Positions 1 through 23,117 of a stretch of DNA of 64,000 nucleotides are shown here, one piece after another. Position 1 is the first letter of the stretch, and every line of letters starts with the position of its first letter. A program made the translations under genes and the position numbers. Under the pieces are notes generated by a model. The model made no database searches. It was not told where the DNA came from and was given only the letters and a program-made list of their open reading frames with translations. The DNA comes from Euphorbia lathyris (Eukaryota; Streptophyta; Magnoliopsida; Malpighiales; Euphorbiaceae), in contig NC_088916.1 in the NCBI RefSeq assembly GCF_963576675.1, positions 17,026,501-17,090,500 of the forward strand, given 5' to 3'.

Positions 1-415
1 TTTCTGCAGAGCTTTGGGGGATTCTCTCTGGCCTGAAGCTGGCTAAGGATCTAGGGGTGAAGAAACTTCTGGTTGAGTCAGATAACCAAGAAGAGGTTAA
101 AATGATTTCTGAGGGCAAGTCTGTCTGTCGGAATAGCTTGAATATTATTAAAGGCATTAAAAGGATTGAGTCCTCCTTTGAGTCTATTAAGTTCACCCAT
201 ATTTATAGGGAGCAGAACCGCGTCGCGGACCGTCTTGCGTTGGAAGGGCACTCCGGTTTGTTGGGCCTTTCTACATTTTCTTCTCCACCGGTCTTCATTT
301 CTTCTTTGATCTTGGAGGATGTGGTGGGGGTCAGTTTTCCTAGGCTGATCCCGGGTTGAGCTGTTTTGTTTGTTTGTTTTAATTTCCTTTTCTACCAAAA
401 AAAAAAAAAAAAAAA
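1..415 (+). mobile_element. 3' end of a LINE (RNase H tail and poly-A)
   Basis: Reading + from the window edge, the frame ending with the TGA at 357-359 encodes the C-terminal part of a LINE RNase H domain, with the motifs VESDNQE, YREQNRVADRLA and the terminal PRLIPG. It is closely similar to the C terminus of the full-length LINE on the minus strand at 50007-56685, which has VESDNLE, the same YREQNRVADRLA and the same PRLIPG ending. A short 3' UTR follows, then a run of 19 A at 397-415, the expected 3' terminus. The 5' part and the other target-site duplication lie outside the window, so length and integrity cannot be judged. The poly-A lies about 750 bp upstream of the DRP2 start codon. 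Confidence 0.9.
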
Positions 416-1161
416 TGAAGAATACATTTATATAAAACATTAACAAGGTAATATTACTATAACATTTAGGTAAACTATTGTTAATCCATGTATAGCGCGG
501 TCAATTTACTAATAATAACATAGTAATCTCATTTTATAAAACCCTCCATTCTATTAATGAGATCTCAAAGTGGTTTATTTTTTTAACCTCTTCAATTATG
601 ACTGATTAATGTTCATTATTCAGTCTGAGATTTTAGTTACTTTCAACAAAGTTCATCCTACCAGAGTAGAAAAAACACTGTAAAAATTGAATATTACCAT
701 GAGAAAAGCTTCTGAGAAAAGAACAGTAACCCGATTAACGTTTTACCAAATCACAATTAAGAAAAAAAAGAAAAAAAAGCGAAGAAAAAATGAAAAACAG
801 TACAGAGAGTTAAGACAAGATTCAAAATGAGAGAGGTGGATGGAAATTTGTAAAACACAATTCAAAACTCAAAAAACAATCGAGAGAAAGTGAGAGAGAG
901 AGAAAGAAAGAGGAGAGAGAAGTGTTTCTTCTTCGTCTTTTCTTTCTTGGTGTACAAATTTTCAATTTTTTCAAAGGCCAACGCGCTCTATAGAGGCCTA
1001 CCGACTTCTCTCTCTCTCTCTCTCTCTCTGTATTCAGAATCGTTGAATCGATCTTCCCCGACGCCTTCAGATCCCTTCAATTTTTAGGTTTTCTCCCGTT
1101 ACTTTGCTGAAGTGATAGCAAATTCTTTGGATCTTTCCAAATTTTGCTTGTTTGAATTGAA
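416..1161 (+). promoter_or_regulatory. Upstream region and 5' leader of DRP2
   Basis: No coding signal. This AT-rich stretch separates the LINE poly-A from the DRP2 start. About 740-910 is strongly purine-rich (runs of AAGAAA and GAGAGA), and 1006-1029 is a (TC)n microsatellite in what is probably the 5' leader. Pyrimidine-rich (CT)n tracts just downstream of the start site are common in plant genes. I see no convincing TATA box, so the transcription start is not placed. Confidence 0.5.
1006..1029 (+). repeat. (TC)n microsatellite in the probable DRP2 5' leader
   Basis: An uninterrupted dinucleotide run of about 12 TC units lies 130 bp upstream of the DRP2 ATG. Confidence 0.85.
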
Positions 1162-13316
<12,155 letters not shown>

Positions 13317-15583
13317 CCGAGGGCTGAACGAGTTTGGCCGATTATTCATACTTGAAAACGTAGCAAATTTTTTTATGGTTGATATTCTGTGAAGCCCACT
13401 AAGGATCTGATCATTCTGATGATTCCAAATTCTATTTTAGGATCTTTAGGTGAGAAAAAGAGTGTTTTATGTACATAAGGATGGCAGTTCCTCAATATCA
13501 GATTTTTGCGGCGTGCCTAGTCAGAAAGATGGAATCAAGGTGTTCTTGAAATCCATTTATTATATTTTATATACTTGATATCCATTTTCTTCTATTATTT
13601 TAGAGTTGCCGATTTTTTTTTCCATTTATACCCTTCACCTCAGTTTTTGATGCCTACACACCTGTACTTATTGTTGTAATTTTTATTATAGAATTATTGA
13701 TGCCTGGTAAGTGTTTTTTCTGAAAAAAAAAACATTTTGGACATCCTCTTGGATGGGTGCTGCAAACTTTGCATAATGACATTTTTCTGCTGCACTCAAC
13801 TGTTGTTCAATACGTTGTCGTTTAATTTCAAGTTCAATATAATTTTCATTTATTTTGATTTGTGATGCTCGTATGCATCATTAATGGTTTCTGCACAACC
13901 CGAAATAGCAGTTACATGCACTAGTTAAGAGTAAATATTGCTATATGTTGTCCTATTGTCAAATGTAGTTGTATTATGTATATTCTTATAACTAGACATC
14001 AATGGGCATGGGAAGTAACATTGTTTTTATTTAGCTGTTTTTATACGGAAAGTAATTTGAGTAATGATATAAACGCTTTCACATTAAAAAAAATTTAGGG
14101 ATAAGACAAATTTTATCTTATGGTTATTAGAGGAACAAATTTAGCTTCCACTAAAAAAAATTAGTGGGATTTTAAATCTAATGTTTACTAATTGGTGCAA
14201 TTTCAAATTTTGATGGTTTTTGTATTAACATGAAATATTTAGTTTATTTTTATTGGGGGACAAGAATATTGCATGTTGGTTTGATATGAAGTGGTAAACA
14301 CTAAATTTAAGATTGCACTGTATATAGAGGTTAAATCTGTTTTCCTCAATTTTGTGCCTTATCTAAAAAGTAGAAGATTCAAATTTAATTTTAAGCACCC
14401 ATATGGACAGCTAAATTGAATTGGGAAGTTGTATTATAAATTATAAAAAAAAAGGAAAAAGAATCTGATTATGTAGCTCTAAATTTGACCAAAAAAATGG
14501 ATTCTTGCCGAGTGTTTTGTTAACTTTCTAAACTTGTTTAAACTTACATTTCGGTCATTTAATTTGTTTAAATTGATATATTTGTCTTTGGAACTTACTT
14601 ACAGTGATCTATTGTTTCCCTGAACTTGATTAAAGTGATTAACATTTCAATTTGTTCAAGTCTTCTTTTATTCTAACACGTGAACTTATGTGGTCAATTA
14701 TGTCATTTTAAATAAGTTTAGAGAGCTAAAGACACATTTTATAAGTTTACGAGGCAATCAATTTTTTTGAACAAATTTCACGAATATCTTCTTGATATAT
14801 TAAGTGAAGCCTAAATGATAAGAGTCAATTTTACTCTAAAATTATGATGAAAAATTAATTTTAGGCTTAATACGTTAGAAGTCTCTTTAACTTGGCCAAA
14901 ACCGTAAATTGACTAATGGAACTGACAAAGAGTGTTGCTAGTTCTCTCAATTTGGTTAAAGTGATTTATTAGTTACTTGAATTTGTTTGAAGTGATATAT
15001 TGGTCTATTCGGGTTGCTTGTAGTGACATATTCATCCATAAGTAGGCCCCAAGTACTTATTACTTATTGGGTTGTAATTGTTATTACATAAAGTTGTATA
15101 TTTTTCAATTTGTGCCATGTGGATATAAAAAGTTAATCATATTACTTTAAGCAAATGCAACGGATCAATGAGGTACCCTGTAAATTTATAGCCAGTATTT
15201 TTTTTGGCTAAATTCGAGGAGCTCCGAATATATTAAACTATAATTTTTATTTCTATTGTTTAAAGTGTATTAATATATGACATGGCTCAGTTTTATGCTT
15301 TTATCAGAAATTCCACTAATGTGAACTCGGTTCAAAAAGCTGATTGGTCTTCTAAGTTTATATATTAGCTTCATCAGTTTGCTTAAAGTGATCCATTGAT
15401 CATATTAATTTGTTTAAAGTGTCTACTAGTCCTCTAAACTTGTCTACAATGATCTATTAGCACCCAAATTTGTTTAAAATTATATACATTTCATTTTTTT
15501 TAAATCCAATATTGTTCTAAAAAATATGTTATTTAGAGAATAAATAATATATTTTTTATATTAATATTTACAAATATAAAAAT

Positions 15584-15586
<3 letters not shown>
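13317..15586. other. DRP2 3' UTR and AT-rich intergenic DNA with degenerate repeats
   Basis: The first ~400 bp after the DRP2 stop is probably its 3' UTR, with TTGTAATTTTTATT-type polyadenylation sequence near 13670-13700. From about 14510 to 15500 the sequence repeats, loosely and about every 40-50 bp, phrases like AACTTGTTTAAAGTGAT followed by CTATTGGTC. The same phrases reappear at about 30730-31080 in both orientations. I see no ORF or RNA gene here. Confidence 0.5.
14510..15500. repeat. Degenerate ~45-bp tandem repeat field
   Basis: Recurring variants of AACTTGTTTAAAGTGATCTA and TTAGTCCTCTAAACTTG occur many times at roughly 40-50-bp spacing, with heavy divergence. The origin is unknown: it could be an old satellite or the interior of a decayed transposon. 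A related field lies at about 30730-31080. Confidence 0.55.

Positions 15587-15623
<37 letters not shown>
15587..15623. repeat. (TA)n microsatellite at the border of a foldback element
   Basis: An AT dinucleotide run directly abuts the left end of the 15624-17659 element. A second, shorter (TA)n run lies at its right end (about 17660-17670). Confidence 0.85.
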
Positions 15624-15625
<2 letters not shown>

Positions 15626-17659
15626 GTGAGATCCAGTGTGACAAGGTTTTAATGTGTGACAGGGAGCTTATTGTGTGACATAACAAAACTACGTAGTTTT
15701 GATGATAATTAAAAAGGCAAGGTGACAAATTTGTAAATAAAATGAAAGAGAGGATAGAGAAAATTATTTTATTTCTTTTCTTTAAAATACATTTTCCCGA
15801 CATCTCTAACATCGTTTTTCGAAATTTTTATACTATTAGACTCGTCTAAATTAGACGGTCATTTTAAGATCTCTGAAGGTTAAGTAAAAAAAATTATGGT
15901 GAACGAAATCCGGGTGGACGTTTTCCGGCGAGACAAAAAGTGCCCAAAAAATTCTCAAAAGAATCCAGAAAATGTAAAACATTATTCTAAGAAACTTTAA
16001 TTCTTGGGTCGAAGCGTGATTTCTTACGGTTTAGTCCCAATAAAACTTTTTCCTTAATTTTATCCATTGTACATGCTTCAACAATTTGTTGGGTCAAACC
16101 TGTAAGGAATCTCCCTTTGAGCCAAGAATTAAAGTTTCTTAAAATGATGTTTTAAATGTTTTGGAATTTTTTGATAATTTTCTGGGCATGTTTTTTTATC
16201 CTACTTACATTGTTCCAAATCAGTGTACCATTTGTTCCAACATAATACTTATATTGTTCCAACAGAAAATTGTTTTATTTCTTTTCTTTAAAATACATTT
16301 TTTTGAAATTTCTAACCTCGTTTTTTAAAATTTTTTATACTATTAGACTCATCTAAATTAGACGGTCATTTTAAGATCCCTGAAGTTCAAATAAAAAAAA
16401 TTCCGGTGAACTGAATCCGGGTGGGCGTTTTCTGGCGAGAAAAAAAGTGCCCAAAAAATTCTCAAAAAATTCTAGAAAATATAAAACATTACTCTAAGAA
16501 ACTTTAATTCTTGGATCGAAGCGGTATTTCTTACGGTTTAATCCTAATAAAACTTGTTCCTTAATTTTATCAATTTTACATGATTCAACAATTTATTGGG
16601 TCAAAACTATAAGGAACCTTGTTTGGACCCAAGAATTAAAGTTTCTTAAAATGATGTTTTACATGTTTTGAAATTTTTTGATAATTTTCTGGACACATTT
16701 TTGTCCTACTTACATTGTTCGAAAGCAGTGTACAGTGTACCATTTGTTCCAACATAATACTTATATTGTTCCAACAGAAAAATGTTTTATTTCTTTTCTT
16801 TAAAATACATTTTCCTGACATTTCTAAACTCGTTTTTCGAAAAAATTTATACTATTAGACTCGTCTAAATTAGACGGTCATTTTAAGATCCCTGAAGCTC
16901 AAGTAAAAAAAATTCCGGTGAACGGAATCCGGTTGGGCGTTTTCTGGCGAGAAAAAAAGTGCCCATAAAATTCTCAAAAAATTCCATAAAATGTAAAACA
17001 TTATTCTAAAAAACTTTAATTCTTGGGACAAAGCGTGATTTCTTACGGTTTTGACCCAATAAATTGTTGAAAGATGTAAAATGGATAAAATTAAGGAAAA
17101 CATTTTATTGGGACTAAACCGTAAACAATCCTACTTCGAATCAAGAATTAAAGTTTCTCCAAATAATGTTTTACATTTTTGAAAATTGTTTGAGAATTTT
17201 CTAGGCACATTTGGGTTTTTTTTATCGGAAAACGCCCATCTAACCGCCGAATTCCATTGATTTGGGACTAAACCGTAAGGAATCTCATTTTGAGTCAAGA
17301 ATTAAAGTTTCTGAGAATAATGTTTTACATTTTCTGGAATGTTTTGAGAATTTTCTGGACATTTTTTTTCTCACAGAAAAACAGATCGCCGGATTCCATT
17401 CACCGAATTTTTTTTTACCCGAGTTTTTGGGATCTTAAAATGACCGGCTAATTAATACGAGTCCAACGGTATAAATTTTTTTGAAAAACAAGGTTGGAAA
17501 AGTTGGAAAAATGCATTTTAAAGATAAGAAATAAAACAATTTTCTATTTTCTTTTATTTACAAATTTACCACATTCTCCTGGTTAATTACAAAATTGGTC
17601 CTTATCACACAATAAGGCTTGTCACACCATAAGAGATGTGGCACACCTGATCTCTCCTC
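15624..17659. mobile_element. Foldback-type DNA transposon inside a (TA)n tract
   Basis: The left end starts GGGTGAGATCCAGTGTGAC and the right end, read on the minus strand, starts GAGGAGAGATCAGGTGTGCC. The similarity between the ends continues inward for several hundred bases (TTATTGTGTGA, AAATTTGTAAATAAAA, TTAGACGGTCATTTTAAGATC on the left against close variants on the right). Both ends abut (TA)n, so the element apparently targeted or captured a TA microsatellite, as described for Micron-type MITEs. A subterminal palindrome AACTACGTAGTTTTGA is also found in the 45877 element. There is no credible ORF; short frames here are chance. Confidence 0.7.
15767..17160 (+). repeat. Three tandem ~510-bp units within the foldback element
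   Basis: The phrase TTATTTCTTTTCTTTAAAAT starts units near 15767, 16272 and 16784, i.e. periods of about 505 and 512 bp. Each unit continues with a TTAGACGGTCATTTTAAGATC-like stretch, a GAATCCGGGTGGGCGTTTTC stretch, a TTTAATTCTTGG stretch and a TTCCAACATAATACTTATAT stretch. The third is shorter and is followed by a partial copy in inverted orientation (about 17040-17580), which makes the right arm of the foldback. Confidence 0.75.
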
Positions 17660-17913
17660 TATATATATATAAATTTCATTATTAGATTTAAAAACTAAAA
17701 CGATAAATTTTTTACTTATTAAGAGAAATTTGATACTTTATATATAAAAATAAATAAAAACTAAAGGATTAATTAAGATTAAATTTAATGATCTTAATAT
17801 ATATATATGTTAAATAATAATAAATTATTTACTGATTTTATTACCAGATTAAAATTGAATATAATTTCTCGCATAAGAGAGGAATATTGATCAACTATAT
17901 TAAGAGGTGTTTG

Positions 17914-17938
<25 letters not shown>

Positions 17939-17945
<7 letters not shown>

Positions 17946-18162
17946 ACATTTGTTTTTTCATTTCAAAAGGAGAGTTTTAGATGTTTGGTTAGGAATCTCC
18001 TGTTTGTCTTTTAGAGCATCTCCAATGCAAAGTGTTTAGAAGAGTGCTTTTTTTACATCTTTTGTTTTTTCATTTCAAAAGGAGAGTTTTAGATGTTTGG
18101 TTAGGAATCTCCTGTTTGTCTTTTAGAGCATCTCCAATGCAAAGTGTTTAGAAGAGTGCTTG
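17939..18162 (+). repeat. 112-bp tandem duplication within the outer MITE
   Basis: Two near-identical copies with period 112 bp. Both contain CATTTCAAAAGGAGAGTTTT, then GGTTAGGAATCTCCTGTTTG and GAGCATCTCCAATGCAAAGT. The low divergence suggests a recent duplication. Confidence 0.85.
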
Positions 18163-18584
18163 ATGAGGTGAGAAGTGCTTGTAAGAGGTGCTTGTAATAA
18201 AATGATTATGACAATATTGTAAATTTTTGACACTCACCTTTATTTTTTTTAATATAAAAAATGATTTAGTTGTCTACTATTACTATTGGTGAAATTTTAT
18301 GGTAATATTTATAATTAAAATAAATGGTATATAAAATAATAATGTGTGAGACCATAGTGACAATTGTTAGAGTTGCTTAGCATTTGAATTTTTTTAAGGA
18401 AGAATTACTAAACTAGCACATTTTAAAGGGTTAGTTTACATTTCTAGCTCCTTTTAAATAAATGATCAAAACTAGCATATTTCAACATATAATTTTCAAA
18501 TTTGCCCTCGTCTTCTTCATAAACATAACTTTGTGTCTTTCCACCGCTTTCTCTTTCTCGTGCTCTCTCTCTCTCTCTCTTTAA

Positions 18585-19622
18585 GGTCCCGTTTGTTTGT
18601 GGGAAAATATTATGTTCTGGAAAATTTTATGCAGGGAAAATATTGTGCAGGAAAATAAAATATTTTTCTGTGTTTGGCAACAACAATGGAAAATATTTCA
18701 CGGTGTTTGGCTACAACACTGGAAAATATTTTTCAACCACTAAAAACGTGAAAAAACACATTTGTTAAAAACACAAAAAGTGGAAAAATGTGAAAATCAC
18801 GAAAAAGTAAAAAAAAACATGGAAAAAGTGGAAAACCACGAAAATGTGAAAAAAATATAAAAACACGAAAAACGTTTTTTCACATTTTTGGCATTTTTTT
18901 ATACGTTTTCTCGTGTTATTAACGTTATTGTGTTTTTTTTGCATTTTTTCGTGTTTTCACGTTTAGTTTTTCGGTTTTTCTTTTTTTTCGCGTTTTTTTC
19001 CGCATTTTGTTACTTTTTCGTGTTATTCACGTTTTCATGTTTTTCGTATTTTTCACGTTTTTGTGTTTTTTACGTTTTCGAGTTTTGTTTGCATTTTTCG
19101 TCTTTTCATGTTTATCGTGTTTTTCACTTATTGTCACGTTTTTGTGTTTTAGCATTTTTCGCGTTTTCATGTTTTTCATATTTTTTCACATTTTCGTGTT
19201 TTTTTTTTGTATTTTTCAAGTTTTTGTATAATTCGTATTTTCTCACTTTTTCGCGTTCATGTTTTGTGTCTTTTCAAGTGTTTGTTTTTTTTTGCTTTTT
19301 TTGTTTTTCACGTTTGTTCACCTTTTCATTTTTTTGCGGGTTTTTTTTTCCATATTCTCGTGTTTTGTAACGTTTTCACGTTATTCATGTTTTTTCGTGT
19401 TTCATATTTTTTAATGTTTTTCCCATTTTTCTCTAGACGCGTATGTTTTGGGGAAAATGTTTTACCCTTTTGAAAAGGGTAAAACATTTTCCCTTATTTC
19501 TTCATTCCTTTTCCATTGATTTGCCACTTATTTTCCTTTGGCTTATTTTCCTGTCCAAACAAACAGTGAAAAATTGAGAAAATATTTTCCTGCAGAATAT
19601 TTTCCTCCAAACAAACGAGGTC
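18585..19622. mobile_element. PIF/Harbinger-like MITE with simple-repeat interior
   Basis: Left end GGTCCCGTTTGTTTG and inverted right end GACCTCGTTTGTTTGGAGG are flanked by TAA at 18582-18584 and 19623-19625. Inside, both ends continue with GAAAATATT / GCAGGAAAATA-type repeats. The interior is low complexity: an A-rich arm (about 18730-18880, CACGAAAAA phrases) faces a much longer T-rich arm (about 18880-19440, CACGTTTTCGTGTTTTT phrases), so the RNA could fold back. The long open frames in the T-rich part translate to F-rich nonsense and are not genes. Confidence 0.8.
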
Positions 19623-19922
19623 TAAAGAACAAAACAATCTACAAAACGACTACGAATACTACAACAATCAATCCAACCCACAGTGCATACAACAAGATTT
19701 TATACAATCATGTAAGTTTTTCATTGGTTTTTAGTTCCATTGAAAAGATTTAAACCTTAGCCCATTCATCGTTTTGATCTAGCATTTTGTTTCTCTACAA
19801 CCCAATGTAAATTGTTTCTCTTCCTTTTTCTTGCTTTTCCTGATCGTGCGAATCCCAAAAACAGTGGCATTGTTGTCTGAAAATGCATTTTGGTTGGAAC
19901 ATCAGTTTCATATTTTCCCCCT

Positions 19923-20160
19923 ACAGTGTCGATATCTGATCAATATCGACAGATATGATGATATTGCATCGTATTGATATTGGTCGATATATGTCGATAT
20001 TGTATTTGATATCGACGTATATCGACCGATGTTATAGTCTTCAATGTCGATATTTGTCGATATCAATTACAATATCAACATATATCAACCGAAGTTATAG
20101 TCTTCAATGTCGATATATGCCGATATTTGTCGATAACATTTACAATATCGACTGAAGTTC
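19923..20160. repeat. Cluster of TATCGATA-like repeats, left of the coiled-coil ORF
   Basis: GTCGATAT and its complement ATATCGAC occur about a dozen times in 240 bp, often as near-palindromes. The second half also contains a direct duplication of about 65 bp starting GTTATAGTCTTCAATGTCGA (about 20031 and 20096). A similar cluster lies at 21004-21175. Confidence 0.85.
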
Positions 20161-20318
20161 CAAATAATATATGTTGTGTTCCCATAAGATTCAAATTGAT
20201 AACTGTAGTTTTTATATTAATAAAAAAAACAACACATAAGAACAAAAAACATATAAGAACAAAAAACATAAACAAAACAAAAAACAACACAAAACAAAAT
20301 ACATAAACTAAAAAAAAA

Positions 20319-20627
20319 CTAGAAATAGTCAGGACCCATAAGAACATCAACATAGTCCTTTTTGGCTTTCTCCGACTGTCTTTTCAGATTCTTCATCTCC
20401 TTCTTCAGTCTTCTATTTTCATCCTCGACTGACTCAAGATAGTCAGTCATGGATTCACAGACAAAAGACATGGTTTTTGCCATGCCTCTCATGAATCTAA
20501 TGATTTCTTCCGTGTCACCATCACGGAAGAAATCTTGGAAGTCAGAAATGAGTTTTTCAAACTCGGGAAGATGAACATGTGGTGGAGGTGGTGAAGAAGG
20601 TGGCGTAGAAGATGATCCTCTCTCCAT
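20319..20627 (-). CDS. 102-residue predicted coiled-coil protein carried by a Mutator-like element
   Basis: I do not recognise a family. The protein starts MERGSSSTPPSSPPPPHVH, an S/P-rich head of about 20 residues. A mixed acidic segment follows (LPEFEKLISDFQDFFRDGD, then EEIIRFMRGMAKTM), then a predicted coiled coil at about residues 60-93 (ESVEDENRRLKKEMKNLK and following basic residues), ending GPDYF with a TAG stop. There is no signal peptide or membrane segment. The ATG at 20627 is the first in the frame, and a minus-strand TATAAATA box lies at 20691-20698, 64 bp upstream, which suggests a real transcription unit. It is flanked on both sides by TATCGATA-like repeat clusters inside the 18398-30140 element. 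It could be a captured host gene fragment or an element-encoded accessory protein; no intron is needed. Confidence 0.55.
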   Translation of the reverse strand: MERGSSSTPPSSPPPPHVHLPEFEKLISDFQDFFRDGDTEEIIRFMRGMAKTMSFVCESMTDYLESVEDENRRLKKEMKNLKRQSEKAKKDYVDVLMGPDYF

Positions 20628-20690
20628 CTTAAACTCTAGAGGGTAAAATGAAAGTTACTAGAATGAAGAATTATGAACAGACACATCATA

Positions 20691-20698
20691 TATTTATA
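20691..20698 (-). promoter_or_regulatory. TATA box for the 102-residue ORF
   Basis: The minus strand reads CCTATAAATATATG here, a textbook plant TATA box 64 bp upstream of the ATG at 20627, leaving room for a transcription start about 30 bp downstream and a short leader. Confidence 0.6.
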
Positions 20699-21003
20699 GG
20701 AGAAAACATCGAAATGTTCATAGTGAATCTCAACAGCCAACACTCAGCTTTAATGTAGATTGATATTCGAAAAAGACTGTTGAACTTTTATACAGAGTGA
20801 TCATTAAATAACTGCACTTAAAAAAGACTGTTGAACTTCTGAACCCTCATTGACTCTCTTGGAAGAAGATACATGCTCATCTCTCTCCCTCTTTTGTCCA
20901 TGATCATGCTGAAATTTATTGTAGATATATCATAAGCTAACATACAAGTAAGCTAATAAAGAAGTTAAGCTAAAATGAGCTAACATAGGCTAAAATAAGA
21001 GAG

Positions 21004-21175
21004 ATATCGACAATTAGGTTGTCGATATCACATATATATCGACACATATCGACCAAACACTTACCAATTGCAGATAGGATATCGATTGATATCGACAAAT
21101 ATATGCACAAATATAGAAGATAAACAAACAAGGAAAGGAGGGTTTGTCGATATCACATTGATATCGGCAACTGCA
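21004..21175. repeat. Cluster of TATCGATA-like repeats, right of the coiled-coil ORF
   Basis: GATATCGACA, TTGTCGATATCACA, ATATCGACC and GATATCGATTGATATCGACA occur repeatedly, several as inverted pairs. It mirrors the cluster at 19923-20160 on the other side of the ORF. Confidence 0.8.
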
Positions 21176-21402
21176 ATTGCAACCCCAGATGAACCCTAAC
21201 ACCAGAAGAAGTAAGCATAACGAAAGATTCCTTCTCAAACCCATGAAATGTACATAAAATACAAGAACCCAGCAAATGTACATACAATACAATAACCCAT
21301 AAGTAAAATCAAGTTATTTACCCTCTTTTTCGTCCTTCCTTCTAAATCCGATTCGTTGTCTGATCTTCGCGTTCTCGCCATATCTGATCTTTGCGTTGTC
21401 TG

Positions 21403-23102
21403 TGTTAGGGATTAAAGCCAGTTAATCAACTATAGCGCAACGGAAGTACGGTTTAAAATTTATTTCTAATCCCTTTTGGTTTGATCTTTGTCCGTTAACC
21501 ATTGATTGAATAAAACCTTTTGGATCCGTTTAGGGATAAAAACTTACCCGGACTGTCTCTTCTAAAGACGGTTGAAGAATCCACAAAGTAGTAAGATCTC
21601 CGTAGTCAGATGCACGAACAGCTATTGAGCTAGAACCGGTGCTAGCCGAAGAACGAAAGAAGAACTGAAGATATTTTGTAATTCGCCAAAAGCTTCCTCC
21701 ACTTTTCTAAGTGGTGGCTGCGGAAATTTTAATTATTTGCCTAAGCAAACATAGGTTGGCCGAATATTGTTGGTTAAATTAGGGTTTTAGTGTTTTAATT
21801 TATATATATAGTGTATTCCTAAACCTAATTGGTTTAGGGTTAATTGGTTAATTATAAAACTAATCCAATCCTAATCTAATTACATAAATAAATACCAATA
21901 ATATTTATTCTATGCAATTAATTATGATTAGATTAAATTTAATTACCCAAATTAAACAAACGACACTAATTAATAAATTAACGTATTAGTTTAATTAATT
22001 ATTCACCGAATGCAATTTCATTAATTTACAAATTAATTAATTACATCCCGTAAACTAATTAATCAATTAAATACTCAACACTTAAGACCATTAATCAATT
22101 ACCTTGATACAAAGTATCAATTAATCAATTAATTAACCACCAATTAATTACCTTGATATTTTACTATCAATCAATTAATTAATTTCATCTCTCCAATGTA
22201 CCGTTCTATAAGTTCTAACTCAGATGTTCGATGTGCACGATCCTATGGGACTGTCCTTAGCTAGCAGTGGGCTCATGGCCCATAGACAGTAAGTGGGTTC
22301 TAGCAAACCATTACTGCCCCTAACCAAGACAGAGTTTCAGCAGTCTAAAGATGTAGAGACCCTGTAGTTATCTCTTAACTTCTTTTACCATTTGATATCG
22401 ATATTATAAACTAGAGGCATGGCGGCTGTCATCCTCTCTGATGTTTATGATATTTCTTGATCTTAAGTAGATTGATGAAACAGATAAGTAAACTACTTAT
22501 CAGGGTGTGGCCACACACTTATCAATCTCACTTATCAAGTGGCCTGTGATATCATCTCACTATTACATGAGTGGTAATTCCATCACTTCAATATCAATAC
22601 CAACGTGTTCACCTGTTCACCCAATCATACCCGTATTTAGCATCCTGTTACAGACCTGTTAGGCGTATGTCAAACTGAACCGGATCCCATATTGATATTA
22701 TAATGAAATCTGGTCTGAAGATAGTTAGAGACCTACTTAAGAAAACTAATGACACAACCACCATGTAGTTTTCTCGGGCGGATCGATCCAGTCACATGTA
22801 TACAACATGTACCCATATTCACAACTGACTTATCAAGTACTATGGCTAGTATCAATTACTACCATACAGTCGTCGAATATACAAGTCTGTGGTCCTAATC
22901 ATTCCCATGATAGAATAGACTTGGGATATGGTTTTACGATTATCAATCAATGGATTCTCTATTCATATTATAGCACAAGATATAAATGAACTAGATTAAT
23001 GCCTTTATTAATGTAACACAAATAGTGTATCTATGCAAGAATAATCAAAAAGCATAATACAATATACATGAACCAATGCCTAAGAACTAGGGCACACCAA
23101 CA
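21403..23102 (-). repeat. Copia LTR (3' LTR relative to the element)
   Basis: A 1,700-bp direct repeat, matching 28229-29927 almost throughout. On the plus strand it starts TGTTAGGGATTAAAGCCAG and ends GGGCACACCAACA. Confidence 0.95.
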
Positions 23103-23117
23103 GTCTCCCACTTGGAC
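23103..23117 (-). promoter_or_regulatory. Copia polypurine tract
   Basis: On the minus strand CCAAGTGGGAGAC lies directly upstream of the 3' LTR and is the plus-strand priming site. The pol stop codon is at 23117-23119, directly beside it. Confidence 0.75.

Noticed and set aside
18888..19473. Long open frames rich in Phe in 18888-19473
   Set aside because: They come from T-rich simple repeats (CACGTTTTCGTGTTTTT) inside a MITE; all three frames are open for the same reason and composition is not protein-like.
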